A program made the translations under genes and the position numbers. The notes below the pieces were generated by a model. It was not told where the DNA came from. It saw only the letters and a program-made list of their open reading frames with translations, and made no database searches. DNA of 64,000 bases, taken from assembly GCF_003049645.1 (NCBI RefSeq), contig NZ_PYWK01000001.1:62001-126000 (forward strand), read 5' to 3'. Shown here one piece after another: positions 52,102 to 61,231 of this stretch; position 1 is the stretch's first letter, and every line of letters starts with the position of its first letter. This stretch comes from Metasolibacillus fluoroglycofenilyticus (lineage in GTDB: Bacteria > Bacillota > Bacilli > Bacillales_A > Planococcaceae).

Positions 52102-53031
52102 ATGCAATATTTATCGATAATCTTTTTCAATATTGTAGCACCGATTTTATTATTGCTACTTATCGGGGGCTTATTGCAAAAGAAGTTTTCCTTTAACTTA
52201 AAGGCGATGTCGCAGTTGATTACGTATTGCTTTATGCCAGCCGCTGTGTTGTTAAACCTATATGAAACAGCTATTCAGCCCAGCTTGATTGCTCAAGTTT
52301 TATTATTTATTCTCTTTTTTATCGGCGCACAAATGCTACTCGGCCACTTTATTGCAAAATTACTTCATCTTCCAAGGCAGGAGGCAGCAGTATTTAAAAA
52401 TAGTGTTGTTTTAATTAATTCTGGAAATTACGGAATACCTGTAGCACAAATGATTTTTGCGACACAGCCAATTGGTGTAGCTATTCAAGTCATTATGGTT
52501 ATTTTTCAAAATATAACGACCTATACATATGGTTTGTACAACTTGATTTCCACCTCGAAATCGGGCAAGGAAATTATTAAAGATTTTTTAAAAATGCCTA
52601 TTATTTATGCGTTGATAGTGGGGATTTCATTAAATGTCCTGCACATTACAATCCCCCAGCCAATTTATATTCCAATGCGTTATGTGGCGGATGGCTTTGT
52701 TGCGGTTGCTCTTATTACACTAGGAGCGCAAATTTCCCAAATTGAAATGCGGGCAATGTTTAATAAGGTAGTTTTTATTAGCTGCTTCACACGTCTTATC
52801 GTAGGACCTGCTAGTGCTTTCGTCGTTATTATTGCACTTCAGCTTGATGGGGTTGTGGCACAATCGCTGTTTATTGCCAGTGCTTTTCCGACATCACGCA
52901 ATAGCTCTAGCTTAGCGCTAGAATATGACGTGGAGTCGGACACAGCAGCGCAAACAGTACTGTTTTCTACAATTGTTAGCTGTCTTACTGTCACAGTTGT
53001 CATTTATATGTCGGAGATATTATTTGGTTAA
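52102..53031 (+). CDS. AEC family transporter (auxin efflux carrier superfamily)
   Basis: A 309-residue membrane protein with about 10 helices in two inverted halves. It starts YLSIIFFNIVAPILLLLLIGGLL, has the central VLINSGNYGIPVAQMIF motif with the conserved Asn and the crossover proline, and GAQISQIE before the second half. Bacterial AEC members carry malate, other dicarboxylates or amino acids. It is a single gene with AAGGAGG before the ATG; the substrate is unknown. Confidence 0.87.
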   Translation: MQYLSIIFFNIVAPILLLLLIGGLLQKKFSFNLKAMSQLITYCFMPAAVLLNLYETAIQPSLIAQVLLFILFFIGAQMLLGHFIAKLLHLPRQEAAVFKNSVVLINSGNYGIPVAQMIFATQPIGVAIQVIMVIFQNITTYTYGLYNLISTSKSGKEIIKDFLKMPIIYALIVGISLNVLHITIPQPIYIPMRYVADGFVAVALITLGAQISQIEMRAMFNKVVFISCFTRLIVGPASAFVVIIALQLDGVVAQSLFIASAFPTSRNSSSLALEYDVESDTAAQTVLFSTIVSCLTVTVVIYMSEILFG

Positions 53032-53359
53032 AAATAGGGAGGGGCTGTCGATGGTGCTTCTTCAAATTTTCACTTGTTAAAATAGCAAGAGCGTTTTTGA
53101 AGACGGGAGAAACACTGGGTTTAGCAGATTTTCCTTCGAATGAAAGCGAATAAGTGAAAATGAAATTTTCATTACATTGTAAAGAGGAAGCTATCCGAAA
53201 AGGTAGCTTCCTCTTTAGTCGGTATAAAATGAAACTTCAATCAGTAGGGGTTTTCCTCATCCCTACTTAGCCTTTAGCATATTTTCACTTAGGTCTTAAA
53301 GTGGGCGTCTTACTACCTGTTAATGTGGGATAAAACGATTGTTGAATTAAGTGTTGCTA
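53032..53359. other. Intergenic region with a bidirectional terminator
   Basis: Holds the stem AAAGAGGAAGCTA (53181-53193) with TAGCTTCCTCTTT (53204-53216) between the convergent AEC and catalase genes; the loop contains TCCGAAAAGG. Nothing else was seen. Confidence 0.65.
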
Positions 53360-54844
53360 TTATCTAGTGTATGGGTTTGTTAAATCCATACCGTCTAGTG
53401 TTAAGCCCATTGCTTTTGCCACACCCTCACCGTAAGCAGGGTCAGCTAAGTAGCAGTGTAAAATATGGCGGCGTTTAATAAATTCTTCTACAGTACCCAT
53501 TTCAGCTGCTGTCGTTTCAAATAGACGTTGCTGCTCTTCAGGTGACATTAAGCGGAAGAGCTTACCTGGTTGCTCAAAGTAGTTGTTATCATCTGCACGG
53601 AAATCGTGAATACCCGCGTCACCATCAATGCGTAATAGTGGTTCAGCTAGCTCTGTATTGTGCTCCCATTCGCCGTAGCTATTTGGCTCATAGCTTAGTG
53701 TTGAGCCTAAATTGCCATCAAAGCGCATTGCACCATCGCGGTGGAATGTACGGAATGGACATTTTGGCGCGTTTACAGGAAGCATATAGTGGTTTACACC
53801 TAGGCGGTAACGCTGTGCATCCGCATAAGCAAAAATACGTCCTTGTAGCATTTTATCTGGTGAGAAGCTAATACCAGGAATAATATTTGATGGTGCGAAT
53901 GCCGCCTGTTCTACCTCTGCAAAATAGTTATCAGGGTTGCGGTTTAATTCGAATTCGCCAACAGGAATTAATGGGAAGTCACCTTTATACCAAACTTTTG
54001 TTAAATCGAATGGGTTGTATGGTAAATTACGTGCTTCTTCTTCAGTCATAACTTGGATGTACATTTTCCATTTCGGGAAATCGCCACGCTCGATTGCTTC
54101 GTATAAATCGCGTTGTGAAGATTCACGGTCGCTACCGATAATTTCAGAAGCTTGAGCGCCTGTTAAATTATCAATACCTTGCTCTGTACGGAAGTGGAAT
54201 TTTACCCATACACGCTCGTTGTTAGCGTTAATCATTGAATATGTGTGTGAGCCAAAACCATGCATATTTCGATAGCCTTTTGGAATACCACGGTCAGACA
54301 TAACAATTGTTACTTGGTGTAGTGCTTCAGGTAATGAAGTCCAGAAATCCCAGTTTGAATTAGCGTTATGCATATTCGTGCGCGGGTCACGTTTAACAAC
54401 GTGATTTAAGTCTGTAAAGTGTAATGGGTCACGGAAGAAGAATACAGGCGTGTTGTTCCCAACTAAGTCCCAGTTACCTTCCTCTGTATAGAATTTTAAA
54501 GCAAAGCCGCGAATATCGCGCTCAGCATCTGCTGCACCACGCTCACCAGCTACTGTTGAGAAACGTGCAAACATTTCTGTTTTCTTCCCAACTTCAGAGA
54601 AAATTTTTGCTTTTGTATATTTTGTAATATCATGAGTAACAGTAAATGTTCCAAATGCACCGGAGCCTTTTGCGTGCATACGGCGCTCAGGAATTAATTC
54701 ACGGTTAAAGTTTGCTAACTTTTCGATTAACCAAACATCTTGTAGTAATAGTGGACCGCGTGAACCAGCAGACATTGAGTCATGATTGCTTACTACAGGT
54801 GCTCCACCGGCTGTTGTGAATCGGCGTTGTTTATCCATTGTCAT
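53360..54844 (-). CDS. katA: Catalase (monofunctional haem catalase)
   Basis: A 494-residue small-subunit catalase that disproportionates hydrogen peroxide. It has the catalytic His in [14 protein letters not shown], Asn in [10 protein letters not shown], the [33 protein letters not shown] block and the haem-ligand Tyr in [18 protein letters not shown]-binding positions are those of clade 3 enzymes. A PerR-box-like site (54926-54940) lies about 80 bp upstream, so peroxide induction through PerR is likely. It stands alone, convergent with the AEC gene. Confidence 0.96.
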   Translation of the reverse strand: MTMDKQRRFTTAGGAPVVSNHDSMSAGSRGPLLLQDVWLIEKLANFNRELIPERRMHAKGSGAFGTFTVTHDITKYTKAKIFSEVGKKTEMFARFSTVAGERGAADAERDIRGFALKFYTEEGNWDLVGNNTPVFFFRDPLHFTDLNHVVKRDPRTNMHNANSNWDFWTSLPEALHQVTIVMSDRGIPKGYRNMHGFGSHTYSMINANNERVWVKFHFRTEQGIDNLTGAQASEIIGSDRESSQRDLYEAIERGDFPKWKMYIQVMTEEEARNLPYNPFDLTKVWYKGDFPLIPVGEFELNRNPDNYFAEVEQAAFAPSNIIPGISFSPDKMLQGRIFAYADAQRYRLGVNHYMLPVNAPKCPFRTFHRDGAMRFDGNLGSTLSYEPNSYGEWEHNTELAEPLLRIDGDAGIHDFRADDNNYFEQPGKLFRLMSPEEQQRLFETTAAEMGTVEEFIKRRHILHCYLADPAYGEGVAKAMGLTLDGMDLTNPYTR

Positions 54845-54925
54845 AATGAATGTTCCCCCTAAAAAGTATTTTGAAAAACTCTACATCTATAATTATAGCA
54901 AAACTACATCATAATTTCTACTAAA

Positions 54926-54940
54926 TTATAATAATTCTAT
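54926..54940. promoter_or_regulatory. PerR-box-like operator upstream of catalase
   Basis: TTATAATAATTCTAT matches the Bacillus PerR consensus TTATAATNATTATAA at 12 of 14 defined positions. Confidence 0.55.
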
Positions 54941-55025
54941 TTAAGGAATTTGTTTTTTGTTCAGAAAATTTTGTAGTTTGAGGGGAAAAGTAAATAGGCT
55001 TGAGATTTAAGTAGGGGAAATGCTA

Positions 55026-55068
55026 ATTAATTACGCCTTCCTTGACACTTGTCCAGATTTTCTCGAGC
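55026..55068 (-). repeat. REP-like intergenic repeat, copy 2
   Basis: Read on the minus strand: GCTCGAGAAAATCTGGAC, then AAGTGTCAAGGAAGGCG and TAATTAAT, about 75% identical to 20814-20855. Confidence 0.5.
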
Positions 55069-55615
55069 GTGCATGGAAAATCTATGACATCGGCTAAGGC
55101 TGACACCAACATGCTGTTAGTCACTTAGTCGTTACGCCCATGCTGCAATGTTTTTAGACTGAGCTCTTCTTTTTTGCGAGTGATTTGGACATCTGCTGAA
55201 AGGAGTCTATGAAATGCATTTATTTCGCCATTTATAGAGGTGGGGAGCCTTTACTGAAAGAAGTCAAATCACCATTTTAATTTAGAAAGCACGCATTTTA
55301 TGTTGCAAAAATGTGACGTTGATATATGCATTTTTTGTTTGAAAATAGGTATCAAAAGTAAAAGTATTGTAGCTCGGTTCAGCTTAAAAACATCATGTAT
55401 ATATAATATGATAAATATTGAAGCAGCAGATTGTGTAAAAAAGTTAGCCTATGTGTAGTGAACTGAAAATAAATTATCAGTAATTGCTTATAATGCTTTT
55501 ATGATTATATGGTTATTGAAAATGAGCTATACTAATTGAAAAAAGAAGGGGATATTTTGTAGTAATAGATGATAATGTACTAAGCTAGATAGCACAGCTT
55601 AACTTCTTTTAGCAA

Positions 55616-55677
55616 TATTTTTGTGACGAGTAACCGCAGGAGCACATATTTTTGCGACGAGTAACCGCAGGAGCAAA
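55616..55677 (+). repeat. 31-bp tandem direct repeat with CGAGTAACCGCAGGAGC core
   Basis: Two adjacent copies (55616-55646, 55647-55677) differ at only a few bases. The core GACGAGTAACCGCAGGAGC is found inverted near 5881-5903 and, diverged, near 7667-7688, each time outside genes. Confidence 0.75.
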
Positions 55678-55817
55678 TTCTTTTATACATATAGCAAGGT
55701 GACAGATACAACAGTCTCTATATATGACGTTTTATAGGAATTTTAAGACTATAGGCGACCTTTTCATTTGTTTCTTATACAATAGAGGGTGACTATAGCG
55801 AGAAGGAGTCGCAATTT

Positions 55818-57665
55818 ATGCAATTAACATTAACATTTATTATTTTAATCGCGACAATTACTTTATTTGTAACGAATCGTTTTCGTGCGGATTTAGTAGC
55901 GCTGCTTGCGCTAATAGCCTTTGTCGTGTGCGGTATTTTGACGCCTGCCGAGGCACTTGTAGGTTTTTCGAATTCAGTTGTGATTATGATTGCTGGATTA
56001 TTTGTAGTTGGTGCGGGTATTTTACGCACAGGGCTAGCGGGCATGGCAGGAAATCTGCTTTTGAAATGGTCTGGGGATAGTGAGCTCAAACTATTTATTT
56101 TACTGCTCGTAATCGTTGCAACAGTTGGGGCATTTATGAGTAATACGGGAACCGTTGCACTAATGCTACCAATCGTTGTAAGTGTTGCGATGAGCATACA
56201 AGCTAGTCCGTCCAAGTTTTTAATGCCACTGTCTTATATTGCAAGCATGTCAGGCTTGATGACATTAATCGCCTCGCCTCCAAATTTAATTGTTTCGCAG
56301 ACTTTAGTTGATAATGGTTTTGACAAGCTAGGCTTCTTTACGATTACACCAATTGGTATTATTGCGACAATTACAGCGATTATTTATTTAGTTATAATTC
56401 GTAACAAGCTGCTGCCGAATGATAAAGAGCGTCTGCAAACGAATGCAGGCTATAAGTTATCGCCTAAAAAAATTGTGCAAGAATATGATTTGCATGATAA
56501 GCTTTTTTGCGTCAATGTGTCGGAGGGCTCAAGCATCGTGGGGCAAGGGCTAGCTGAGCTAAAGCTACCAGCAAATTATCATATTTTTATTATGAAAATT
56601 CAGCGTCGTGCTACAGAGGGAATTAATTTGCTGCCAATGACATATCAGGAGATGGCGGGCCCAACGAGTGTAATTCGACCAAATGACGCTCTTTATATTC
56701 AAGGAACACAGGAGGATGTTGAACGTTTTGCCACAGACTACCACTTAGCGATTGATTATATGACAGATGAACATGTTGAGGAGTTGATTTCGAAAAAAAT
56801 CGGTGTGGCAGAGGTATTACTAACACCGCAATCAAGCTTAATTGGTGAAACGGTAAGCAAAATGGGCTTCCGTAAAAAATACAATTTAAACATTATAGGC
56901 ATTAACCGCAAAGGTGACTATATACTGCAAAATATGGCGGAGCAAAGGCTGCGTTTTGGGGATGCTATATTAGTGCAAGGAACATGGGATGAAATTGATT
57001 TGCTGTCACGTGAAACACAGGATGTTGTCGTTGTAGGGCAGCCGCGTGAGCACGCGGGTGTGGCTGCAGCAACAGGGAAAGCGCCAATTGCTGGGGCTAT
57101 TATGGCATTAATGGTTGGTTTGATGGTGTTTGAAGTGTTCGATGCTGTTATTTCAGTTTTAATCGGCGCTATTTTAATGATTGTCACAGGCTGCTTACGC
57201 AATATGGACGATGCCTACAATAAAATGAATTTTGAGAGTATTGTGCTCGTGGCGGCAATGCTTCCAATGGCAACAGCACTGCAAAAAACAGGGGGAATGG
57301 TGATTATTTCTGATGCCATCATTCGAGTGCTTGGGGACTACGGACCGTATGGCGTATTGCTCGGTATTTATATAGTGACAGTTGTTTTTGGTCAATTTGT
57401 CAGCAATACAGCAACAGCCGTATTATTTGCACCAATTGCAATGACGGCAGCCATCTCGATGGATGCCAATCCATACACATTTATGATTGCAGTTGCAGCA
57501 GCAGCTGGTATGGCTTTTGCGACACCAATCGCCTCACCAACGAACTCGTTAGTATTAACAGCTGGTGGCTACAAATTTATGGATTTCGTTAGAGTAGGTG
57601 TGCCGTTACAAATTATTATGTTTATCGTCATGATGATTGCTATCCCATTATTGTTTCCGTTTTAA
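55818..57665 (+). CDS. SLC13-type permease with RCK_C (TrkA-C) domains
   Basis: A 615-residue membrane protein of the divalent anion:sodium symporter group. N-terminal helices contain FVVCGILTPAEALVGFSNSVVIMIAGLFVVGAGI and the substrate/sodium loop FMSNTGTVALMLPIV; the second half repeats it as FVSNTATAVLFAPIAM and ends near ATPIASPTNSLVL. Between them (about 205-400) are two RCK_C regulatory domains (VNVSEGSSIVGQGLAELKLP; LLTPQSSLIGETVSKMGFRKKY). The substrate may be sulfate, dicarboxylates or another anion. Single gene; a hairpin terminator follows. Confidence 0.88.
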   Translation: MQLTLTFIILIATITLFVTNRFRADLVALLALIAFVVCGILTPAEALVGFSNSVVIMIAGLFVVGAGILRTGLAGMAGNLLLKWSGDSELKLFILLLVIVATVGAFMSNTGTVALMLPIVVSVAMSIQASPSKFLMPLSYIASMSGLMTLIASPPNLIVSQTLVDNGFDKLGFFTITPIGIIATITAIIYLVIIRNKLLPNDKERLQTNAGYKLSPKKIVQEYDLHDKLFCVNVSEGSSIVGQGLAELKLPANYHIFIMKIQRRATEGINLLPMTYQEMAGPTSVIRPNDALYIQGTQEDVERFATDYHLAIDYMTDEHVEELISKKIGVAEVLLTPQSSLIGETVSKMGFRKKYNLNIIGINRKGDYILQNMAEQRLRFGDAILVQGTWDEIDLLSRETQDVVVVGQPREHAGVAAATGKAPIAGAIMALMVGLMVFEVFDAVISVLIGAILMIVTGCLRNMDDAYNKMNFESIVLVAAMLPMATALQKTGGMVIISDAIIRVLGDYGPYGVLLGIYIVTVVFGQFVSNTATAVLFAPIAMTAAISMDANPYTFMIAVAAAAGMAFATPIASPTNSLVLTAGGYKFMDFVRVGVPLQIIMFIVMMIAIPLLFPF

Positions 57666-57669
57666 AGGG

Positions 57670-57708
57670 GCGTCCGAAAAGCGTGCTAAAGCACTGCTTT
57701 TCGGACGC
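57670..57708. terminator. Terminator, GTCCGAAAAG family
   Basis: A 13-bp perfect stem, GCGTCCGAAAAGC with its complement, plus an inner GTGCTAAAGCAC hairpin, after the SLC13-type gene. Confidence 0.75.
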
Positions 57709-57818
57709 TTCATTTATGCTTCATTAAAATAATGGTCATTTAATATATGCGAGGTATTGTAAAAATCCGTACCAATTGCATCCAATTTTACTGTATAATA
57801 GCTTGCGGGAGGGATAAA

Positions 57819-58937
57819 ATGATACGTGCATTAAAAGTGGGACTCAAGATTGAGTTAACGAATCGAAAAAACTTGTTTTTGTTGTTCATTGTTGCGCTTA
57901 TTACGATAGGAATGATGTTTTATATCGAATCGCAATCTACGGGTAATCAAATTATTGAAAAGACGGGGGATTATTACTCTTCGCAGGCGGCGCTAACGAA
58001 GTTCCAAGTAGTTGATGCCTCAGATGATGGAGATGGCAGTGATTTATATAAAAATTTGAATAAGCAAAAAATTGCTGTTGCTCTACAAATTGCTGTATTA
58101 AAGATGAAAAATGATAGAGTTTATTACGAAACTTCTATTGAAATTGCTGAGCTACGCGCGGAGGCTTTTGAGTTAGAGGGATATGAAAAGGTAGCCTCCT
58201 TAATGCCATCGCGTATAAAAAATACATTGAACCATATGTATTTTTCCTATTTGTTAAAAACAGACAAGCCGGTAGCACAAAATCCGCTACAATATTTTCC
58301 GTTTTTATTACTGTTCTTTAGTATTGTTGGGGCAGGTTGGTATATTTTTATTAGTTTTTATACGAGCTCTATTTTGCTAGAGGATTTCGAGCATTCAAGC
58401 TTAATTAAAGGTTATCCGATACGTTTTGACCAATACATATTTACGAAATGTGTAACGCATTTTCTATACATATTGGCCTTTATTGCGGTCGTCTTTGTCT
58501 GCACATTGCCTTTAATATTTATGAATGGGCTGGGTGACGCGAGCTATCCGATTGCTGTTTATGTTGGGGAGCCAGCAATTTATTCGACACTTCATTATAT
58601 CGCTCTAAGCATTGGCTATATGATTGTCGGGTCGATTTTCGCAATGTTGTTGTCTATTATTTTGAATGTAGTATTGAAAAATATGTATTTGACACTGTTT
58701 GTGCAAAGTATATTGTTCTTCTTGCCAGAGGTGTTTCCGTCGATGATTAGCTTCTTACCGTATAATCCATTCAATTTTTTGAATTTTAATAAAATTTTGA
58801 GTGGTTATCCTTTGGAACTTGCTCAGCCTGTAAGTTTAACGATGAATGTTGGGCTACTTGTCCTACTGATTAGCATCACACTTATGATGCTAATTATTAA
58901 AACATTCTTTTCTACAGGGAAAATAGCGAGAGCATAG
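57819..58937 (+). CDS. ABC transporter permease (ABC-2-like), first
   Basis: A 372-residue membrane protein with one N-terminal helix (FLLFIVALITIGMMFYI, about 20-37), an extracytoplasmic domain of about 120 residues and five more helices, the layout of ABC-2 exporter permeases. I do not recognise a named family. ATG 57819 follows GGGAGGG. It is the first of three tightly spaced genes (12 and 13 nt gaps) that encode two different permeases and one ATPase, so the complex is probably a heterodimeric permease with two copies of the ATPase. Confidence 0.8.
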   Translation: MIRALKVGLKIELTNRKNLFLLFIVALITIGMMFYIESQSTGNQIIEKTGDYYSSQAALTKFQVVDASDDGDGSDLYKNLNKQKIAVALQIAVLKMKNDRVYYETSIEIAELRAEAFELEGYEKVASLMPSRIKNTLNHMYFSYLLKTDKPVAQNPLQYFPFLLLFFSIVGAGWYIFISFYTSSILLEDFEHSSLIKGYPIRFDQYIFTKCVTHFLYILAFIAVVFVCTLPLIFMNGLGDASYPIAVYVGEPAIYSTLHYIALSIGYMIVGSIFAMLLSIILNVVLKNMYLTLFVQSILFFLPEVFPSMISFLPYNPFNFLNFNKILSGYPLELAQPVSLTMNVGLLVLLISITLMMLIIKTFFSTGKIARA

Positions 58938-58949
58938 GAGGGGACTACA

Positions 58950-60161
58950 ATGTGGGCATACTTTAAATTTGAGCTTGTACAATTTTTTAAGAATAAGAAA
59001 AATATTGCGATTTATGTGCTGCTGCTATTCGCTGCACTGTTCTATGCAATTAAAATTGCACCTGCCTATGACCCGATTGAAAAGGTGGATGTAGATGAAA
59101 TTGAGGCCCGTTATTTAACGAGAGAAACATTTATTCAGGAGATGGCAGATAGAAATTTACGCTTTGTACATCCCGCTGTGCGCTTTGCGCTAGACGTCTT
59201 TCATATGGTAAATCCATATGATCAAGAAAGACTTGAAGCGCTAGAAAGTGGCGATTTGCAAAAATATGCAGCGGCAACTAGTCAATGGTACTATATTACG
59301 AACAGTTTTACGTATCGTAGCGATTCTTTTTTCTACAACCCTCGCTATTATACATATGGCAATCAATATGCGCATGAGGACGCATTTTATGCCTATTTAG
59401 AAACCGGCAAACGCTTTGAGGAGTTTGCGAAAGCAGATTATGCTTTATCAATTCCATTATTTGAGCAACGGACAGCATGGCAAACAGTGGAGCGTTTAAT
59501 GAAAGGTGCTTTACCAATTGTGCTTATTGTTTGCGTCTTGTTATTGGCAGTAGATATTGTGACAAAGGACCGTCTGCATCCATCTATACTGAAAGGTTTT
59601 CCAATTGCTGATTGGAAAAAGCTGTTGGTAAAAGGCTTTGTTACGTTTATTGGTAGCCTCGCTTTATTTGTGCCGTTAATAGCTGGCTTCCTCGTGATTG
59701 GGCTACAATTTGGCTTAGGGCATTTTGATATCCCAGTGCCACAATATATCCCAGATTATAAGGAGCAGCAGGAGGGCTTGTTTAAAATGATGTCTCTCGG
59801 CATGTTTTTAGTACAATGCTTACAGCTATTATTGCTATGGTTTATCGCAATTATTACAGTTGTATTGCTGTGCAGTGTGGTGTTGCGTAATGAAGTGATT
59901 AATTTAGGCATTGGCTTCGTTATTATTTTTGCAGAGTATTTTTACTTTAGTCGCGGTATTGGATTTTTGTGGGATATCGAAAATTATCCGACATCTTATA
60001 TTCAAGTTGGACAAATTGCCTCAAAAATACGCAATTTCTATTATAACGATGACAATATGTCGGTATTATTAGGGACGAAGCTACTGACGGTTTCTATCAT
60101 TGTGATGCTAGCTATTACATTATGTATCTCATTAAATAAACGCTTTAAATTGGTGAAGTAG
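58950..60161 (+). CDS. ABC transporter permease (ABC-2-like), second
   Basis: A 403-residue membrane protein with the same architecture as the gene before it: N-terminal helix (IAIYVLLLFAALFYAI), a large outside domain (about 40-175) rich in Tyr and charged residues, then five to six helices (LPIVLIVCVLLLAVDI, TFIGSLALFVPLIAGFLVIG and others). The shared phrases LIKGYP and ILKGFP (PI, in SSLIKGYPIRFD and PSILKGFPIADWK) just after the second helix show that the two permeases are paralogues. It acts with the ATPase encoded next. Confidence 0.8.
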   Translation: MWAYFKFELVQFFKNKKNIAIYVLLLFAALFYAIKIAPAYDPIEKVDVDEIEARYLTRETFIQEMADRNLRFVHPAVRFALDVFHMVNPYDQERLEALESGDLQKYAAATSQWYYITNSFTYRSDSFFYNPRYYTYGNQYAHEDAFYAYLETGKRFEEFAKADYALSIPLFEQRTAWQTVERLMKGALPIVLIVCVLLLAVDIVTKDRLHPSILKGFPIADWKKLLVKGFVTFIGSLALFVPLIAGFLVIGLQFGLGHFDIPVPQYIPDYKEQQEGLFKMMSLGMFLVQCLQLLLLWFIAIITVVLLCSVVLRNEVINLGIGFVIIFAEYFYFSRGIGFLWDIENYPTSYIQVGQIASKIRNFYYNDDNMSVLLGTKLLTVSIIVMLAITLCISLNKRFKLVK

Positions 60162-60174
60162 GAGGGGAATTGAA

Positions 60175-61086
60175 TTGATTGAACTGCAAAATATAAAGCT
60201 TAGCTTTAGTAGCAAGACAGTGTTAAATGATATTAGCGAAACCTTTCATCAAGGTGAGGTCATTGGGCTTGTTGCACCGAATGGAACGGGAAAATCTACT
60301 TTAATGAATGTCATGATGAATTATGTTGCACCTAATAGTGGAAAAGTGATATTTGAAAATGGTTTAACCTATTCAAGTAAAGCAAATGAGGTGAAAATTC
60401 ATCAGCTAATTTCAATGATGCCTGACCAAAGCGATTTATATAACCATTTGAGCGGTCGTGACCATTTAAAAATCTATTGTACGATGTGGAAATCTGACTC
60501 GAAGCTTATCGACACAACGATTGCAGCATTAAACATGGGTCATTATGTCAATAAAAAAGCAGGCACTTATTCATTAGGGATGCGTCAGCGCCTATGTTTT
60601 GCAATGCAAATTGTTGCTAATACGGAAATTATGCTGATGGACGAAGTAATGAACGGACTTGACCCTATTAATGTAGAAATTATTTCAAACGTTCTTATGG
60701 AAAAAAAGGCGGAGGGTAAAATGATTATTATTGCCTCACATTTACTCGATAATTTAGAGAAATACGCGGATCGTCTATTTTTATTCAAAGATGGGAAACT
60801 AATGGATGTTGATGATATTGTTGAAGGTTTTAGTGAGCCAACAATGACAACAGTGCGCGTGAAAAATATGTCTAGTGATGTGAAGGTGGCATTTCAAACA
60901 CGTTATCCAACGATTGCCCTGCAAACATTAGTTAATGATACGACCTTACTAACATTGGATAAAAAAGATGCCGAAACATTGGGAAGCATGACTGCCTATT
61001 TGGCTGAGCTACAGGTAAATGATTTTACATTTGGCAAAATAACCTTGAATGATTTATATGCGATGTATTATGGGGAGGAATCATAA
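60175..61086 (+). CDS. ABC transporter ATP-binding protein
   Basis: A 303-residue ATPase with Walker A APNGTGKSTLMN, signature YSLGMRQRL, Walker B with catalytic Glu in IMLMDEVMNGLDP and switch His in IIIASHLLDNL. The signature SLGMRQR and the C-terminal extension of about 80 residues are typical of drug, bacteriocin or lipid export ATPases (CcmA/BcrA-like). The Pro usual after the Walker B Glu is Val here. It starts with TTG after GGAGGGG. It powers the two upstream permeases; the exported substrate is unknown. Confidence 0.9.
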   Translation: MIELQNIKLSFSSKTVLNDISETFHQGEVIGLVAPNGTGKSTLMNVMMNYVAPNSGKVIFENGLTYSSKANEVKIHQLISMMPDQSDLYNHLSGRDHLKIYCTMWKSDSKLIDTTIAALNMGHYVNKKAGTYSLGMRQRLCFAMQIVANTEIMLMDEVMNGLDPINVEIISNVLMEKKAEGKMIIIASHLLDNLEKYADRLFLFKDGKLMDVDDIVEGFSEPTMTTVRVKNMSSDVKVAFQTRYPTIALQTLVNDTTLLTLDKKDAETLGSMTAYLAELQVNDFTFGKITLNDLYAMYYGEES

Positions 61087-61089
61087 CAA

Positions 61090-61185
61090 ATCGCCCATGT
61101 AGGATGGCGAATCGCCAATAGAACAAGAAGAACTGCCAATAGAATTAAGGAAACCGCCAATAGAACGTGGCAAGTCGCTGATAAA
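61090..61185 (+). repeat. Degenerate 21-bp tandem repeat
   Basis: About four units of 21 bp with the core RNCGCCAATAGAA, at about 61110, 61131, 61152 and 61173 (the last weak). One forward frame reads through them as a seven-residue repeat (TANRxxx), but no start codon or ribosome site goes with it. Confidence 0.65.
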
Positions 61186-61187
61186 TC

Positions 61188-61228
61188 AAAACAGCGTTCC
61201 GAATGCACTACTTTCGGGACGCTGTTTT
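61188..61228. terminator. Bidirectional terminator
   Basis: AAACAGCGTTCCGAA pairs imperfectly with TTTCGGGACGCTGTTT, then TTTATT. It lies between the convergent ABC ATPase and ahpF genes. Confidence 0.75.
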
Positions 61229-61231
61229 TTA

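Larger units (their letters stand above)
54941..55817. other. Long intergenic region with two kinds of repeat
   Basis: About 880 bp without a supported gene. It contains a REP-like element at 55026-55068 (minus-strand relative of 20814-20855) and a 31-bp tandem direct repeat at 55616-55677. Confidence 0.5.

Noticed and set aside
54887-54898. CTATAATTATAG palindrome before catalase as a PerR box
   Set aside because: The arms are too close; the spacing does not fit the PerR consensus, unlike the site at 54926.
55616-55677. 31-bp direct repeat as a CRISPR remnant
   Set aside because: The two copies are adjacent with no spacer, there are no cas genes, and the core recurs singly elsewhere.
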